DNA from: Aurelia coerulea
Lineage: Eukaryota > Cnidaria > Scyphozoa > Semaeostomeae > Ulmaridae
Length of the DNA: 64,000 nt
Direction: 5' to 3'
Assembly (NCBI GenBank): GCA_039566865.1
Contig: CM076944.1
Coordinates: 10,376,501-10,440,500, forward strand
The notes below the pieces were generated by a model, which had not been told where the DNA came from, made no database searches, and worked only from the letters and a program-made list of their open reading frames with translations. The position numbers were made by a program, and so were the translations under genes. Position 1 is the first letter of the stretch; each line of letters begins with the position of its first letter. Shown piece after piece: positions 1 through 12,551 of the stretch.

Positions 1-525
1 TGACAACTGCGTTGTGGGCTTCAGCTTTAAGAGTGGGCTAGTCAGCATTTCCAACAAATTTGGTTATTTTTTGTTACATTGGGTGTTGCTCTTTAATTGA
101 CATGTCATCTAGTACCAGTAAACAATCTTCTTGGTCCGTAGTGATTTCTTTTTCCTTGCTCACATTAAATATTTACAGACCAAGATCTAATTGTTGCTGT
201 ATGGGGCAAATTCAGGGACTTCCTGGCAAATTCATATGCCCTTTGGCTATAAAAATGAAGGGAAAATGGCAAATTTCTTCATTTCCTCAGAGTACATTTT
301 AAGATAATTTATTGCAATTCTTCGCCCCATTCCTAAAGTGTGCTGTAGCAATTTGGGCATAGTTATCTGCAAGTAATTTGTCTTTTTCTGCTGAGAACTA
401 ATTCATTTTTTCAACTGTAAAGTGAAACTTGGGATAATTTCCCCTCCTTAAGGTTTTTGAGCCTAAGTATACCTATTTGTAATGTTTTCTTGAGCTTTTC
501 CTTATAATTTTCGTTCTTTTTTTAG

Positions 526-609
526 GTAAAATCTTTGATGCAAATGTGTGGTCCAATTTTACATGTTCTGGATCCAAGGCAGGAGAAGTTTCAGGAGGAG
601 CAGGATTAG
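526..609 (+). CDS. Candidate terminal exon, unknown protein
   Basis: A T-rich stretch ending in a good acceptor (tttttttag) is followed by a 28-codon open frame that ends in TAG. Its tail reads HVLDPRQEKFQEEQD, a charged, plausibly helical C-terminus. If real, this is the last exon of a plus-strand gene whose earlier exons lie left of the window. I do not recognise the family, no upstream exon is visible in bases 1-520, and a frame this short after an acceptor-like sequence arises often by chance. Confidence 0.2.
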   Translation, partial: VKSLMQMCGPILHVLDPRQEKFQEEQD

Positions 610-3600
610 ACAACCTTTTGAGAGTGGTCTATATCTTTGGACTTGGTTTCTTAAAAATGTTCTGCATACTACGTACATAGCAGACAGCATCTTTTTGTGA
701 ACATTTTTAACTAGAGAATCAGACTTTGGCATAGAAGGAGGTCAGCTGTAATCAAAGGGAGGAAATGCTTCTCACAGATTTGTTGTTATGCTGCTTGATG
801 CCAGTTGTTGTGATGCACTGTAATTTAGCTATTTACATATCGATCTTTTATAGCAGAGTTAAATCAATGAGATATTGAAAGTTGAAATAACAGTAGTTTT
901 GAATTGTGTCTGTAATTTTGAATCTTAAGTTTCGTTTATCTTGGAATTCTGCTTAATAATATTTAAATCCATGGAAGGAGTGAAAAGTAGACATAACTTT
1001 TGCCTTGTTTTTTTCTGTGGGCCTGAGGTCTTTCATGGAAATTTCTCTATGATCTCAGAGAAGATTTGAAACCGTAAGGGCTTGGCCAAAACAAACTTCA
1101 GTATCAATAACTCCATCCATTAGCAATGATAATCTGCTCTGGGAGAATACAGAAAAGTGTCTTTACTGGGACCACACTCATTTTTTACAAGGAGCCTAAG
1201 AAACAGTATGCTCACTTTTCAAAGGTTGAGAAACCATGCTACCTGGATTGAAAATGCTTAGAGCGTTTTGTGATTTGCAGCCTCAATTTTCCTAGTTCAC
1301 ACGAAAATGTTTGCACCATGCAGTAAACTAGTCTTAGGATAGCCAAAAATTTAAGAAACTCCAGAAAAGTGTTTGAGAGGCACTAGGAAACTTTTAAAAG
1401 CAACATTCAAGAACATCTTGATAACACTGTTGTTGACCCTTTATTTTTGATTAATATTCACGAAAGTTATGTCTTCATTGAGCACACTACAACTCTATTC
1501 CTTGCTGAACATCATGCTGCATGTCAAGGAAAAATGAGTGGCAGTGGTGAAAACTATATCACAATTCATGCAGCTAAAAATAAGAAACAAATTAAGAAAA
1601 TTTTCACACTAAGAACCAGAAATTTTCATGTGGGATATTTATGAAACTTTTAGCACTATGAGCTGATCCACGTTTCTAATATAAGAAAATTGTGTGTTGA
1701 CATCATGCTGCTTTGGGTGTGATAGTTGTTTTGAGATCTTCATAGGTACTTTGTACCTTTTCAACAAAATAGGATGAAGTTTACATTTCAAGAGGTAAAT
1801 ATTGGAGAAACTCGTAAAGAAATTTGAAAGCAAAATTTAAAAAGAGATTGGATTTGGACCACAACAGTTAGTTTCTTCAAATGCTTTTTATTTGTTATGT
1901 TGATGGGCCTAAAAATCAGTCTTTCATTTTGGCCCGACTTTGGCCACTGTGACTCCTTTGACAGATATTGAAATCTTAAAAATCATAAAATGAATGCAAA
2001 TTCTAGAACTACGGTTTCAGAATAAGACGTCGTTATCTCTTACTAAAGGACTGTGATCCTCGCTCCATCCACGAAACGGGCCTGGTCTACTCTAGTACTT
2101 ACTGGTGAAACGAAATGTTTTTCTGGCCAGGACGCAGCTCTTTCTCCGGAATCCAACGCTTTTTGCAGCCAAATTCAGTGAAAGAGACAACCATTTTTCA
2201 AACTAATTCGACGATCTCTGAAAATAAAGCTAGAAATTCCCAATAACTTGTCGAGGAATTCGGAGAGTTCACTGCGATCCACTGTTAGCTTGGATTTCCC
2301 GCGGCTTTTTGCCAACGTGGTGCTACCATTTTGGTTCCCCATGGTTGTTACGCATCACGTGACCTACCACGCATTCTAGTCCTTCTATTTCTATGGCTAC
2401 ACCAAAAGAGGTCACTAGCCTCGTTTGCAGTGCCCAATGACATTATTTCTTCACAGTGCAACATGAGACAAGATTGTGATGTTGTTTTTACATTTGGAAA
2501 TTTAAAAGCGCAAGTTTTCTGGTAACCAGTACAACAAGAAAGATAGAAGTGATGCTTGATAAATCAAAGTGCCAGCAAAGAAGAGAGAAAGGCCTGTTCC
2601 ACGGCTTCAGAATCGGGTCAAGAGTTGTCAAAGTGATGTAGGCCCTGCTTAGGCCCATCCCCTCCAGAAGAAAAGAGGATCCAAATTTTCCAAGAGCATA
2701 GCCCAGACCCAAATCTGTCAGATAAACACATGAAAGAGCATTTCCCTTCAAAAAACATTGCAGAAACAAGGGTATAGAGAGCAGGTTGCATTCACTTCAG
2801 GTAGAAATCATGATAGATTTGAAACTTAGAAATGAATCAAATGTTAAATGTAAATGATGGTGGATGTAAAAATTTTGCCTAAATGTCCCCTCACCCAGAT
2901 TACTCCTCTATCTTGCTTGATGTGGTTACAAAGAGGAAAATGGATTTGCTGGTTATCTTGCTCTCTCACTGCCACAAAGAATTTGCTGTGGTAACACTAA
3001 CATGACAAGGAAATTTGAAGTCAACAAGACAGTTTCATATTGATGTTTGTGCAATATTCGGTTGAAGATTTCCAAGTGCAAAGAATGGCCGTTCAATTAT
3101 GAAACTGCATTTCTACAAACAAAAATTAATCTAATTGATGCAGAGAGTAATTCTTCAAAGCAGCAGTACTTTTTGAAGCTAACTTTCTCAAGGCTCAACA
3201 TTGAAAGTCTTTTGGAAGTGACAAACTGCTCTCCGCGGCTGGAAATAAAATCATATTGTGTCTTTCAGCAGGATTATTTGGGATAGATTTCAAAATCTAC
3301 TTTTACTGGAAAATGTCTGTTTGAGTTGGTGTTTATGATGTTATTGCAAACTTTGAAATGAGTGTTGAGGCAGTGAAAAAAATCCTTAGAAATTGTGAAG
3401 TAGCACAAAAACATTTCACATAAAAACATTGGTTTACTTTGACAGCGCCAGAATATTTTTGCAGAAAATAATGAGAAATGAGCCTCAAAAGTTTCAAGAA
3501 ACAAATGTAGGAGTAAAGGGCAGTCCAACAATGACAAGAAAAAGATTTCAGAGGCTGAAAGTTATTGACCTAGCATATTTCAACTATTTGATTATTATCA

Positions 3601-3857
3601 TGAACTTTGAAGTCAATTTCCTGGAAACGCGATTTTCACAAAATCAGTGCAATGGATATATTTTTAATTTCCAAACCATAAGAGATATTTAGATGAAACT
3701 TGGTCAAAATGTTCACCAAAGATAGGGCTTCAAAATGAACCTCTACTTTTACAATTGGCTAAGCACAAGGGGATTAAGACCCTGATGTCTGATTTTTTTT
3801 TCCATCAAAATTTAATCATGCAAAATCTGGAAAACCAGTCAACCTTCTGAAAAGATT
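610..3857. other. Intergenic stretch, no gene recognised
   Basis: AT-rich sequence with only short chance frames. Bases 2040-2410 are somewhat richer in GC and contain a TCACGTGA E-box-like palindrome near 2354; this could be a promoter region but no adjacent coding exon can be supported. No repeat family seen elsewhere in the window was recognised here. Confidence 0.4.
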
Positions 3858-3861
3858 TTAA

Positions 3862-4420
3862 AGGCACTGTGTCCATATATCAATAAATTGCATGCACGAA
3901 CAGTTGAAACTGCTGACACGATGCTGACATGCATGTAACTGTTCGAGAATTTGATTGGTTTAGGGCAGGCTGTTTTAAACTGATCACATGAAAATAAGAG
4001 CCTCGTTGTCGAAAGGAAAGGAAACCTATTCTTTCTGATAACAATCACACAAAAGAAGAAAACAAGGACCATTGAAAATTCTAGAGCATCATTTCAAAAG
4101 GCGAGATTGCTGAGTCCCTGCTGACGAATTCAAAAGAACTTGTCAAAAGTGCCTTTATGTTCATTAATCTGTCTGATAACAATCACACAAAAGAGGAAAA
4201 CGAGGACCTTTGAAAATTCTAGAACACTATTTCAAAAGGCGAGATTGCTGAATCCCTGCTGACGAATACAAAAGAACTTGAAACAATCGTTTGACTAACA
4301 AACAACGCTTTACAAGAAAAGACTTTGCAAGAAACAACGCTCACATGAAAAAACGACGAAAGATCACATGTTTTCGAGATACCCCCCTCGAAGTCGTCTA
4401 CTTACATAGACACAGTGCCT
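3862..4420. mobile_element. TTAA-flanked MITE (Kolobok/piggyBac-like)
   Basis: Perfect 12-bp terminal inverted repeats AGGCACTGTGTC, each abutting a TTAA tetranucleotide (3858-3861 and 4421-4424). TTAA target duplications are typical of the piggyBac and Kolobok superfamilies. The 559-bp body holds no transposase frame, so it is non-autonomous. It contains an internal 109-bp direct duplication, annotated separately. Confidence 0.8.
4034..4280. repeat. Internal 109-bp direct duplication in MITE
   Basis: Copies at 4034-4142 and 4172-4280 share about 92% identity by eye, both starting TCTGATAACAATCACAC and ending AAAAGAACTTG, with a 29-bp spacer. This is a local duplication inside the TTAA-flanked element; the differences show it is not very recent. 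Confidence 0.8.
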
Positions 4421-4826
4421 TTAATCAAATATTAAAGAGCCACTGCTGACATAGGTGCTTTGCGCGCCAAGAAAATCGAAAGGAGGTAAATAGCAATGGC
4501 GACGAATATTTGTGCCGAATAACAAATGCACTGAACTGAATAATGTTTTGTTTGCGCTTGTTATTGTTTATTGATCTGTATTTACTTCATTGCTAAAACA
4601 CAAGCGGATTATAACGCGTATTAACCACAATTGTATAGGCCCTTTCTTCACTTATAGCGTCTGTTTTATCATGTTAATTTGAAATACAGTCCTCTGGAGG
4701 GCAAAATGGCCTCATCATTTTCTAACGTTATCTAAACTTCGTATTTGAACTGTTCGATATGGCAAACTAAACCGTACAACAACAAGAACGGCAGGAAATA
4801 ATCCACATATTTACGGATCACCCATC

Positions 4827-5033
4827 ATGACCGTCCAGGAAGAAAGCGATGAAGATAAAATGATGGAGGAGGCAACAGTGGAATTGAGGGAGGCTTCTTT
4901 CCACATCCGCGATAATGTTGACATGCTAGGCCAAAAAACACTTTTAGACACCCAGAAAGTTGAAGAAGCAATGCATTGTGGGATTCGCACAGGCGCAAAG
5001 CACTTATGTCAGCAGTGGCTCTTTAAAAAGTAA
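4827..5033 (+). CDS. Small ORF, 68 aa, unknown
   Basis: An ATG-started frame encodes an acidic N-terminus (MTVQEESDEDKMMEEA) followed by a segment rich in Leu, Lys and His that ends QQWLFKK. Codon use looks less random than in neighbouring chance frames. No domain is recognised, and no splice partner or polyA signal is obvious. It lies between two repeats, so it may be a chance frame or a remnant of an element. Confidence 0.18.
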   Translation: MTVQEESDEDKMMEEATVELREASFHIRDNVDMLGQKTLLDTQKVEEAMHCGIRTGAKHLCQQWLFKK

Positions 5034-5145
5034 CGATGAAAATTAGAGATTCCTGCTTAGATAGCTACTGTTCCTAAGATTTTAAAGAGTGAAAGAAAGG
5101 TAAAAGAAGACTGTCCAATGTTTTACCTCTCGTTGATATCAGAGC

Positions 5146-5606
5146 AAACCAGCATAGGAATCAATTGTTTCCGCCAATGTTTGCTCGTGGCCCATGGCCG
5201 AAACCTCCAAAGTCTCATTTTCACGGACCAATCAGACAAGAAAAATGAGGAAGACAGAAAACAAGTAAGCGAAGACAAAAACGAATAAGCAAGTAAGACA
5301 AAAGAAACCCGGGAAAATTTTTCTAAATTTTACCTACCTTCATAAAGCGCAGCCAAGACAAAAAAATGCTGGAAATTTACCAAATTTTCTTGAAGAAATC
5401 TTTTCTCCAGCTTTTGGTTATACAAGTTTGGATGCCGGTTAAAATATCGCCAGGTTTGGAGGAGTCATTGCCTATCGGCGAAGGCTTGTCGAGGCTTGTT
5501 TACGCCATTTCAAGTCACGTGATATAACCTCTCGATAAAACCTCTTTTGAATTTTATAACTTATTTCGCACCAAGAAAACTCGTGTCATGAATGCAAAAA
5601 GTAGTA
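5146..5606. repeat. Dispersed repeat, copy 1
   Basis: Bases 5146-5472 match the reverse complement of 18752-19072 along their length; the shared landmarks are GGACCAATCAGAC and a gcCCATGGCC block. Bases 5495-5606 resemble 32960-33255, where an insertion splits the match. No coding potential and no clear termini are seen; probably an old element of unknown class. Confidence 0.7.
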
Positions 5607-5611
5607 TAATA

Positions 5612-6244
5612 CCGTGTGCGCCAAAATAAACTATGCACGTTTGGCAGGTCACAATAAATCGAACTCAGGTCCGATTTTGAATACTTATGACTTAATCGTT
5701 AGCAGAAGGCCTGAATTAGATACTGGGAGTTTTGCAAATTTTTCCGTTTTCAATTTCTAGAGCTAGAAGTGAGTTTCCTAAAATTTTAGTTTTTGAAAAC
5801 ATTGAAAACGACCAAAAAACGTCGATCAAATTCTAAAGATTTAACATGAATGAACAAAGAGAAAACGTTTTCAGGGGGATTTGGGGGTACAGTACGAATT
5901 CTCGCACAGCAGATTACAATTGGTCGATTTCAAAATCCCAAATCACTACGTACAAGTTCTCTCTTTGCCCATTCATGTCGATTCTTTAGAAAGCTTGATC
6001 GATGTTTTTTTTATCGTTTTCAGTGTTTTCGAAAACTAAAATTTTAGGAAACTCGCTTTTAGCTCTAAAAATTGAAAATGAAAAAAATTGCTAAAATCCC
6101 AGTATCTAATTCAGGCTTTCTGCTAACGATTAAGTCATAAATCTTCAAAATTGGAACTGTGTACGATTTATTGTGGCCTGCCAAACGTGCATAGTTTATT
6201 TTGGCGCACCCCCAAACGTGTATAGTTTATTTTGGCGCACCCGG
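5612..6244. mobile_element. Palindromic mariner-like MITE, copy 1
   Basis: A near-complete palindrome with arms of roughly 280 bp, flanked by TA on both sides (5610-5611, 6245-6246), as for Tc1/mariner insertions. The termini read CCGTGTGCGCCAAAATAAAC on the left and, reverse-complemented, CCGGGTGCGCCAAAATAAAC on the right. The right terminal repeat is present twice in tandem (about 36 bp apart). A second copy of the family lies at 42131-42726. No transposase frame is present. Confidence 0.85.
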
Positions 6245-6264
6245 TACAAAAACTTCCCTTGAGT

Positions 6265-6885
6265 ATTGCCACATGACCTGAAATATGCGAACAAGAACAA
6301 GGACAGATTTTGTAAGACAACAGCATGAGTTGCTTTTGATTGACACCGCAATTCAATGCAATTAGCGATCGCAGACAAAGGAAATTCTCTCAACCAGAAA
6401 TTCAAAACAAGCAAAGCCGCAAAAGTTTCTCTAAAACTCAGGTAGCTAGCTCGCTCATTTTGCATCCCAGGAATTGTTTTTGAGAGCAAACATGAGCATA
6501 TATCGAAAGAAGATGGATATATCTACGCATCTACCTCGGGCGTTTTATTTCTTTTTGATCAGAAGCTGAGCAGTAAGTGATCTAATTACACCCAAAATAA
6601 AGAGAATTGAATCGCCTCCCAATCGGCTTTGGAACAAAAGAAATAAAATGCCCGAGGTAGATGTGAAGATGTATCCTCCTTCTTCGATAAGGCTCATGCT
6701 TGCTCTTAAAAACAATTTCTGGAATGCACAACGAGCGCGCTAGCTACTTGGGTTTCAGAAAACGTTTGCGGTTTTGTTTGTTTTGAATTTATGGTTGAGA
6801 GAATTTCCTTTGCCTGCAGTCGCTAATCGCTTTGAATTGCTATTGTATTACAAAATATACCCCTGTTGCGAACAAGCTTTTGTAG
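6265..6885. mobile_element. 600-bp foldback element, copy 1
   Basis: Inverted arms of about 270 bp: the left begins near AACAAGGACAGATTTTGTAA and the right ends near its complement. They surround a single-copy loop that includes GAAGCTGAGCAGTAAGTG. The same element recurs at about 37050-37655 and 39350-39980 with the loop in the opposite orientation, and fragments occur near 20800 and 22450. Exact ends and target duplication could not be fixed. Non-coding. Confidence 0.8.
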
Positions 6886-6889
6886 ACTT

Positions 6890-8165
6890 TTCAATTCACA
6901 TAGAAACCGTAGAGGCATTGAATCTTGAACAAAAAAATTCAGCGGCTAGACAATAGCAAGAACAATTGAAAACTCAGATTTCGTTCTTACAACGATCACT
7001 ATTGTTATTACTATTGTTTCTCGGCCAGAATTTCAATTTTTCATGGTTTTTTTTTCTGTTCCATTAAGAATCTACAACCATATTACTAAACTCAATACCT
7101 ACAAGCTACGCTACAATACTACAGAGACGATGCCACAGGGAGCGAAATACTATGTCTACCCTGCGGCCATTCTAAATATAATTAAAAGCTACATAAAACT
7201 ACACGTAACTGCTATTACAAATAAAAGCAATGTTTAGATACAAACGGAAAACTAAGGCACAAGCGAAGGTAGCTTGCGATCAAATAAAGTAATAGCAAGT
7301 GTAGGTTTGAAAGTTAGAGCGAAACCTGTTAAATTTGCAAATTCGATTTTTGGTTGCAAGCTGCCTTAGGTGTTGTGTTGCACGTTGCGCACTTCTGCTC
7401 ACTTGACTGACTGAGCAACGAACAAAATGGCAGAGAGAAGGTTTGCAGCAGAAGCTTGAATTTTGCAACGGAACGGAGAGCAATCGAGGCTTCGAAGACA
7501 GTTTTAAACATGGAAGAATTGCGATCCTATCAAGTGGATGCTCTATTAGTATAAATGTAAGGTCGCAATATGCTTGTAGCACGGTGAACTGGCTTTGGCA
7601 AATCGCTTTGTATATCATCACCAAAATTCTTGATGTTTGCACAAAGCTGCGAAGACAGTAAATGCCATATGAAGTTTTTAAAGGTACTGCCTGTAAGGGA
7701 TGGACAATTGCTCGTGTAAACAAGCACAGACTGACAGATTCATGGCAGCATTTGGGCCTAACCATCTACACATTCTCTCTTTATTGGCCTTGTTTTGTTA
7801 TGACCAGAGCTTGGTGGGAGAGTAGAAGAAAGAGCAACTTGTGAAAAAGACATGACCAATTGCAAGGAAACAACTCTGCAGTTTTTTGGTTATATAACCT
7901 GTGATATCTTCTTGATGAAAGATCAAATGCAGTCACTGACTGGAGGCAAAAGGATATATTGGATTGGTCATAGGCCTATGCTAATTGATGTATTCCTCAG
8001 AGCCAGGGGTGTCATCAAAAGGGGACAAAGATAACTTTAAATGATACGGTTTGAAATTAGAACAGGCATCAGTTGTTTTGTAAATATTTTCAGGCATGGG
8101 GGGGGGGGGGTTCTTCCATAGTAAAGGTACCTGGGGATGTGCCGCAACGAAGAGTATACTTTTTC
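6890..8165. other. Gene-free stretch
   Basis: No gene supported. A minus-strand open frame of 161 codons (7280-7765) lacks any recognisable domain and has no splice context, so it is not called. A poly-G tract occurs at 8100-8110. Confidence 0.4.
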
Positions 8166-8170
8166 GGACT

Positions 8171-8336
8171 TCTGGTCTAGCCAAGGGTATCATTTTGACA
8201 ATATTGGTCTAGCGAATGGTATCATATTAGGTACAAATTTGACAATATCGGTCCAGAGAATGGTCAACATTACTGGTCTAGCCAAGGGTACCATTTTCGT
8301 AAAAATTAGTCTAGCCAACGGTACGATATTGAATAT
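8171..8336. repeat. Degenerate minisatellite, about 33-bp unit
   Basis: About five imperfect units built on GGTCTAGCCAAGGGTA followed by a CATTTTGACAATATT-like segment. Unit lengths vary from roughly 30 to 40 bp and the copies are clearly diverged. Non-coding. Confidence 0.75.
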
Positions 8337-8339
8337 ATG

Positions 8340-10015
8340 CTCAAGGCAGACCCCTACCCAAAATTTAGCCAAGAGCCCCTCCTCATGTTTTCAGGCCACC
8401 ACCCTTTTTGATCCATACAGTTTATGAAGTGCAGTGGATGGGATGATATACATAAAATTTTTGGGTCTTATCTCATTGTTGCTGCTAGGAAATGCAAACA
8501 GTAGGAAACACCTTCTTTGCAGCTAGAAAACACCCTTCAAGCACCCATCAGCATTAAGAAGTGGTAATATCTCAGGAATTTTCAATAGAAATTGATAGGA
8601 AATCCTGCAAAACAAAAATTGGGAAACACAGAGGCTCTACTATTTTAACATCAAATGTTTTAGTGATTCAGCGTGCTCTCAAGTTACAAGTAGTTTTCCA
8701 TAAGAAACAAGAGATAAAAGTACCAAAAGTACTTCAGTAAAATCTCACCGCTCCCTCAACATTTTCTCCTCGGATTTAGATGAATTACAAATTGATCCTG
8801 GGAAGAATAGCAAGGGATAAGCCCCCCCCCCAGTCCACCCCCATGGTGCTGCTATTGATCACTAGAAGTAGTGCAATGCACAGAGCCATTTGAAGATCTC
8901 CTGCTTTCTGAGATCTCTCTGATTTCTCTGATCTCAAGATGTCTCTGAGAGGAAAGTTGACTATTAAATATGATAAGATTGACTATGTGATATTTTTGGG
9001 GCCTCTCAAATCAGTCATCTTTCACACACCCTGCAGGATAATCAAAGAGAAAGACACTTCAATTTTTTGGAATTCTATCCATGAATTCAAAGGCTAGCTG
9101 CAGTGATACCATTTTCAAAAGAATAACCAGTTGAAAACATATTCCTTTATTGTTTCAGAGTTTTATTTTGCAAATTGACATGCAATTTCCAATTGTTGTT
9201 TAATTACTAACTTTGTGTGTTTTCATTATTCCATGCTACCAAACTGAACATTCAAACAACCTCTGAACAAACATTTTGAGCTTTTAATAATTCACAGCAG
9301 CCAGACACATATCTTTTATAAGAAACTTGGATCAGGCTTGTACTAACCTTGCGTTCCTTTGGCAATAAAAATAATCATGATTTCATTCAAAATCAGCCAG
9401 CTGGATCTAAATGCTTTCAAATGAAGCAATGCTAAAATCTTAAACAAAACAATCATGATTGTTCTGATTGCCAAAGCAGCACAAGGTAAAAGTGTCTTAA
9501 TTCATCATGAAAATAATCACATTTTAATGCTGAAAGTTTCTTAATTTTTTCTTAGTTTTAAATGCATGAATTATCAGTGTGGTCTGTAACACTGCTGCAG
9601 ATAGTGTTTCTTGACATTAAGCATAATATAGGAATAATAAACAGTATTCTATTATGCTCAAAGCATAAAACAAATAGTTAACATTACATTACTCAAGAAT
9701 AAAAGGTTCAATGACATTTGCCATATAACTATCTAACTTATTTGTATGTGTTTATTATATATTTCTCAGACAGAGTGCAAGAGTTTCTAAAAGTTTTTGG
9801 CCATCTTATTTACTAGTTTCTTATGAACAAGTTTATTATAGAAAATATGTTACATCTGTCTATTGGAAGCATATTTTTTATCAACTTAAATTTTGTTGAT
9901 GATAGACTGAAGCCAGTGATCGGAAGAAATCCAGAAAATAAATCAATGAAATCCCTTCCAAAAAGGATGGGGCTGTCCAAAAGTCAGGTACTGGCACAAT
10001 TTTTAGTTTCTTACA
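8340..10015. other. Gene-free AT-rich stretch
   Basis: No gene, RNA or clear repeat was recognised. A poly-C tract lies at 8822-8831. The density of chance start and stop codons is as expected for AT-rich non-coding DNA. Confidence 0.4.
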
Positions 10016-10020
10016 GACAT

Positions 10021-10355
10021 TTTTTATAAGGAGACAAAGAATGTGGCCCAGTACTGAAAGCTTCTCTAACCATCTTCATGTTCACTACCTGTATGCCCAC
10101 ATGAACTATTCAACACAAGGCTTTTGAAGCCGTTTTCAATGTTTAGACATGACTTTAACAGGAAACAAATGAATATAACTAAAATACTGTATACTCAGAG
10201 TTTTCATTGTCAAAAGAAAATTACTCAATTCAATTTCTGTAAGCCAGTCAAGGGAGTCTGCACGCAGGCTATATTTTCCCAGCACTGGAGTTTCTTAATG
10301 TTTTGGCGATCTGAGAGTTGAGTTTCTCATAAGCAGTTTCTTGTGAAAAAATATG
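10021..10355. mobile_element. TTTCTTA-type MITE, copy A
   Basis: Starts with a TTTTTTATAAGGAGACAAAG-like end and finishes with CAGTTTCTTGTGAAAAAATA, giving a TTTTTTCATAAGAAACT-type inverted terminus. Internal landmarks GGCCCAGTACT and TGTTTAGACAT are shared with the copies at 10707-10950 and 45336-45645. Non-coding; boundaries are approximate. Confidence 0.6.
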
Positions 10356-10706
10356 TGTACATGTAGATAATGATTTGCCAAAACCATTTCCAGAGTATTC
10401 AAATTGTCAAGCGAGTCATATTGTGCCCTGCTGCATCCTTCTGATGTATCATCTTTTGCAGAGTTTGCCAGTGTTGAATGTGGATCAAATTTCATCAAAA
10501 AGCCGCTGTGTTCAGTAATGTGAAGTGGATCTTGCCATGATGTCTGCAGAATAACTGTGTTTACTTAAGATGGAATTAGTATGATACTTCACAAAATTCC
10601 TTCCCAATTAGGATGCATATACTGAAAGAATAACAGAATAATCAAAATGAATTAACAAAATGGTACATATCAAAAGACAAAAGATAAACATGCATTGTAT
10701 ACAGAT

Positions 10707-10950
10707 ATTTTTTTCATAAGAAACTAAGAATTTGGGCCAGTACTAAAAGTATAGTATCTAGAAACTATCTGATCTGTGACCCCTGAACACTTCAAAACAA
10801 GATGTTTTTAGCCTTTCCAATGTTTAGACATTACTAAAGTACTTTCCAAATAATATGATACAGGAAACAAGTGAGAATAAAGACAAACATTTTTGAGTTT
10901 CTTAATTTTTTGGCCATTTGAGAGTCTGAGTTTCTTAGAAAAAATACAGT
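10707..10950. mobile_element. TTTCTTA-type MITE, copy B
   Basis: Begins TTTTTTTCATAAGAAACTAA and contains TTTGGGCCAGTACT and TGTTTAGACATTACT, closely matching the element upstream of the dioxygenase gene (45336-45645). The right end is near TTTCTTAGAAAAAAT. Boundaries are approximate. Confidence 0.6.
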
Positions 10951-11041
10951 ATATGTACTGTATATCACATGAGAACATGGTAAATCAAGGTAGCTAGTTT
11001 TTGTTTGATCAAAATCAATCACAAAAGCTTTGCACTCTGAC

Positions 11042-11766
11042 CACAGGAAGCCCAATCGCGTAATATGGCGGCCTAAGCTAATACTAGTAAATGAAAATAA
11101 AATTCATACCGTAAATGGCTGATTGTTATCTCGGTTATCTCTGTCTCGATTGTGTCTTTCTTCTTGTGCTCTTGTACCCCGAAATGATTGAAGCATTCTG
11201 CCACCATGGTAACAGAATTGATGTTGTTGCTGTTGTATTGAAATAACGACGCAACATTATAGGTTGAAGTGTGTATACATATAAGAAAGAACTTGAGCTT
11301 GAGCAGATTTCAAACTGTCAAAGTGATAAGTTTTCTTTCGCGTTTGTTTTAAATCATTTCGGGGAGGAAAGTGAAGAAAAATGCATTGAGTACGGAGTTT
11401 AAAAGCTGGGGAACATTTTCATGCAAAGAACTGGGCGTTTGATCCAAAATTCACCGAGATTGAGCGAGGACAAAACTGTTGTTAGATTTACGTTAGTAAG
11501 AAAGCTGCGCTCCTTGTTCTTTCTTATATGTATACACACTTCAACCTATAATGTTGCGTCGTTATTTCAATACAACAGCAACAACATCAATTCTGTTACC
11601 ATGGTGGCAGAATGCTTCAATCATTTCGGGGTACAAGAGCACAAGAAGAAAGACACAATCGAGACAGAGATAACAGAGATAACAATCAGCCATTTACGGT
11701 ATGAATTTTATTTTCATTTACTAGTATTAGCTTCGGCTGCCATATTACGCGATTGGGCTTCCTGTG
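11042..11766. mobile_element. 725-bp foldback element, 251-bp arms
   Basis: The outer arms (11042-11292 and 11516-11766) are near-perfect inverted repeats of equal length, with ends CACAGGAAGCCCAATCGCG. The loop is 223 bp and unrelated to the arms. A 7-bp direct repeat, CTCTGAC, flanks the element exactly (11035-11041, 11767-11773) and is the likely target duplication. It sits between two TTTCTTA-type MITE segments. No coding frame of note. Confidence 0.85.
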
Positions 11767-11799
11767 CTCTGACTGAAGTTGAGATAAATTGAGTTCTGT

Positions 11800-12115
11800 A
11801 AGTAATATACATTACAGTGTCACTCTTTCTGGTGTTTCTTATATTTTCAATGCCGGGGAAAAGAATCATATACTTATAGAAGGGCTCCGAAATTACTTGG
11901 TAAGATTTAAAAACGAAACGAGTAATCATAGTTCACACTTCAAAACAATGTCAAAACAGTTGCTAATATTGTCCAGAGTCATAACACTATTGAGTTGCTT
12001 TGATTTTTTTAATCACGTAGGGTAGCTTCTAGCCTGCGTCACAGACCGAGCTAGGCAGCTTCTAAGTCTCAAAAATTGAGCCTGCTGTTTCTTATAAGCT
12101 TTTTTATAAGAAATG
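11800..12115. mobile_element. TTTCTTA-type MITE, copy C
   Basis: Shares AGGGCTCC, AAATTACTTGGTAAG-like and CAAAACAGTTGCT segments in order with the 17597-17994 element, and ends in TTTCTTATAAGCTTTTTTATAAG. Left boundary uncertain. A chance plus-strand frame crosses it. Confidence 0.55.
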
Positions 12116-12551
12116 GGTGCATTGCATTGTGAACTGATATTTCTGTTCCAACATTAGTTAGGGCAGAAGGCGCTCGACCCAGATCAGACCCTGGGCCTAA
12201 CTAAGCTGGAAGAACAAACTGCTATTTTTATCATATACTCGACTCAAGGCAAGCTAAATTATACCTTTCGCACTTTTCCAGGCAAATATTCTTTGTCCTG
12301 CTCCACCATTGCTAGCCATCTTTGGCCAATGCCTCGTTTGACCATTCAGACATAGAGACACATAATCCAAAATACTCTGTTATTCGATCTTCACAACATG
12401 TCGCTGCGCGCCGCCATCTTTGGCCAGCTTCCGTTTTTGAACGCAACCCCCCTGTTTTTTCATTTGACCACAAAGAGATTAGCTATCTCATTAATTATTC
12501 ATACAAACGAAGAGAACTACTAAAAACAAACACACACAGAAGGGGTTTGAG

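Noticed and set aside
2331..2525. Promoter or first exon near the TCACGTGA motif
   Set aside because: One E-box-like palindrome and mild GC enrichment are not enough without a coding exon; similar motifs occur inside repeats (5515).
7280..7765. Minus-strand open frame of 161 codons
   Set aside because: No domain, no low-entropy coding signature, and no splice or polyA context; the length is within reach of chance in this region.
8171..8336. Regular repeats with spacers, resembling a CRISPR array
   Set aside because: Units are degenerate and adjacent with variable lengths, there are no cas genes, and the DNA is clearly eukaryotic; a minisatellite explains it.
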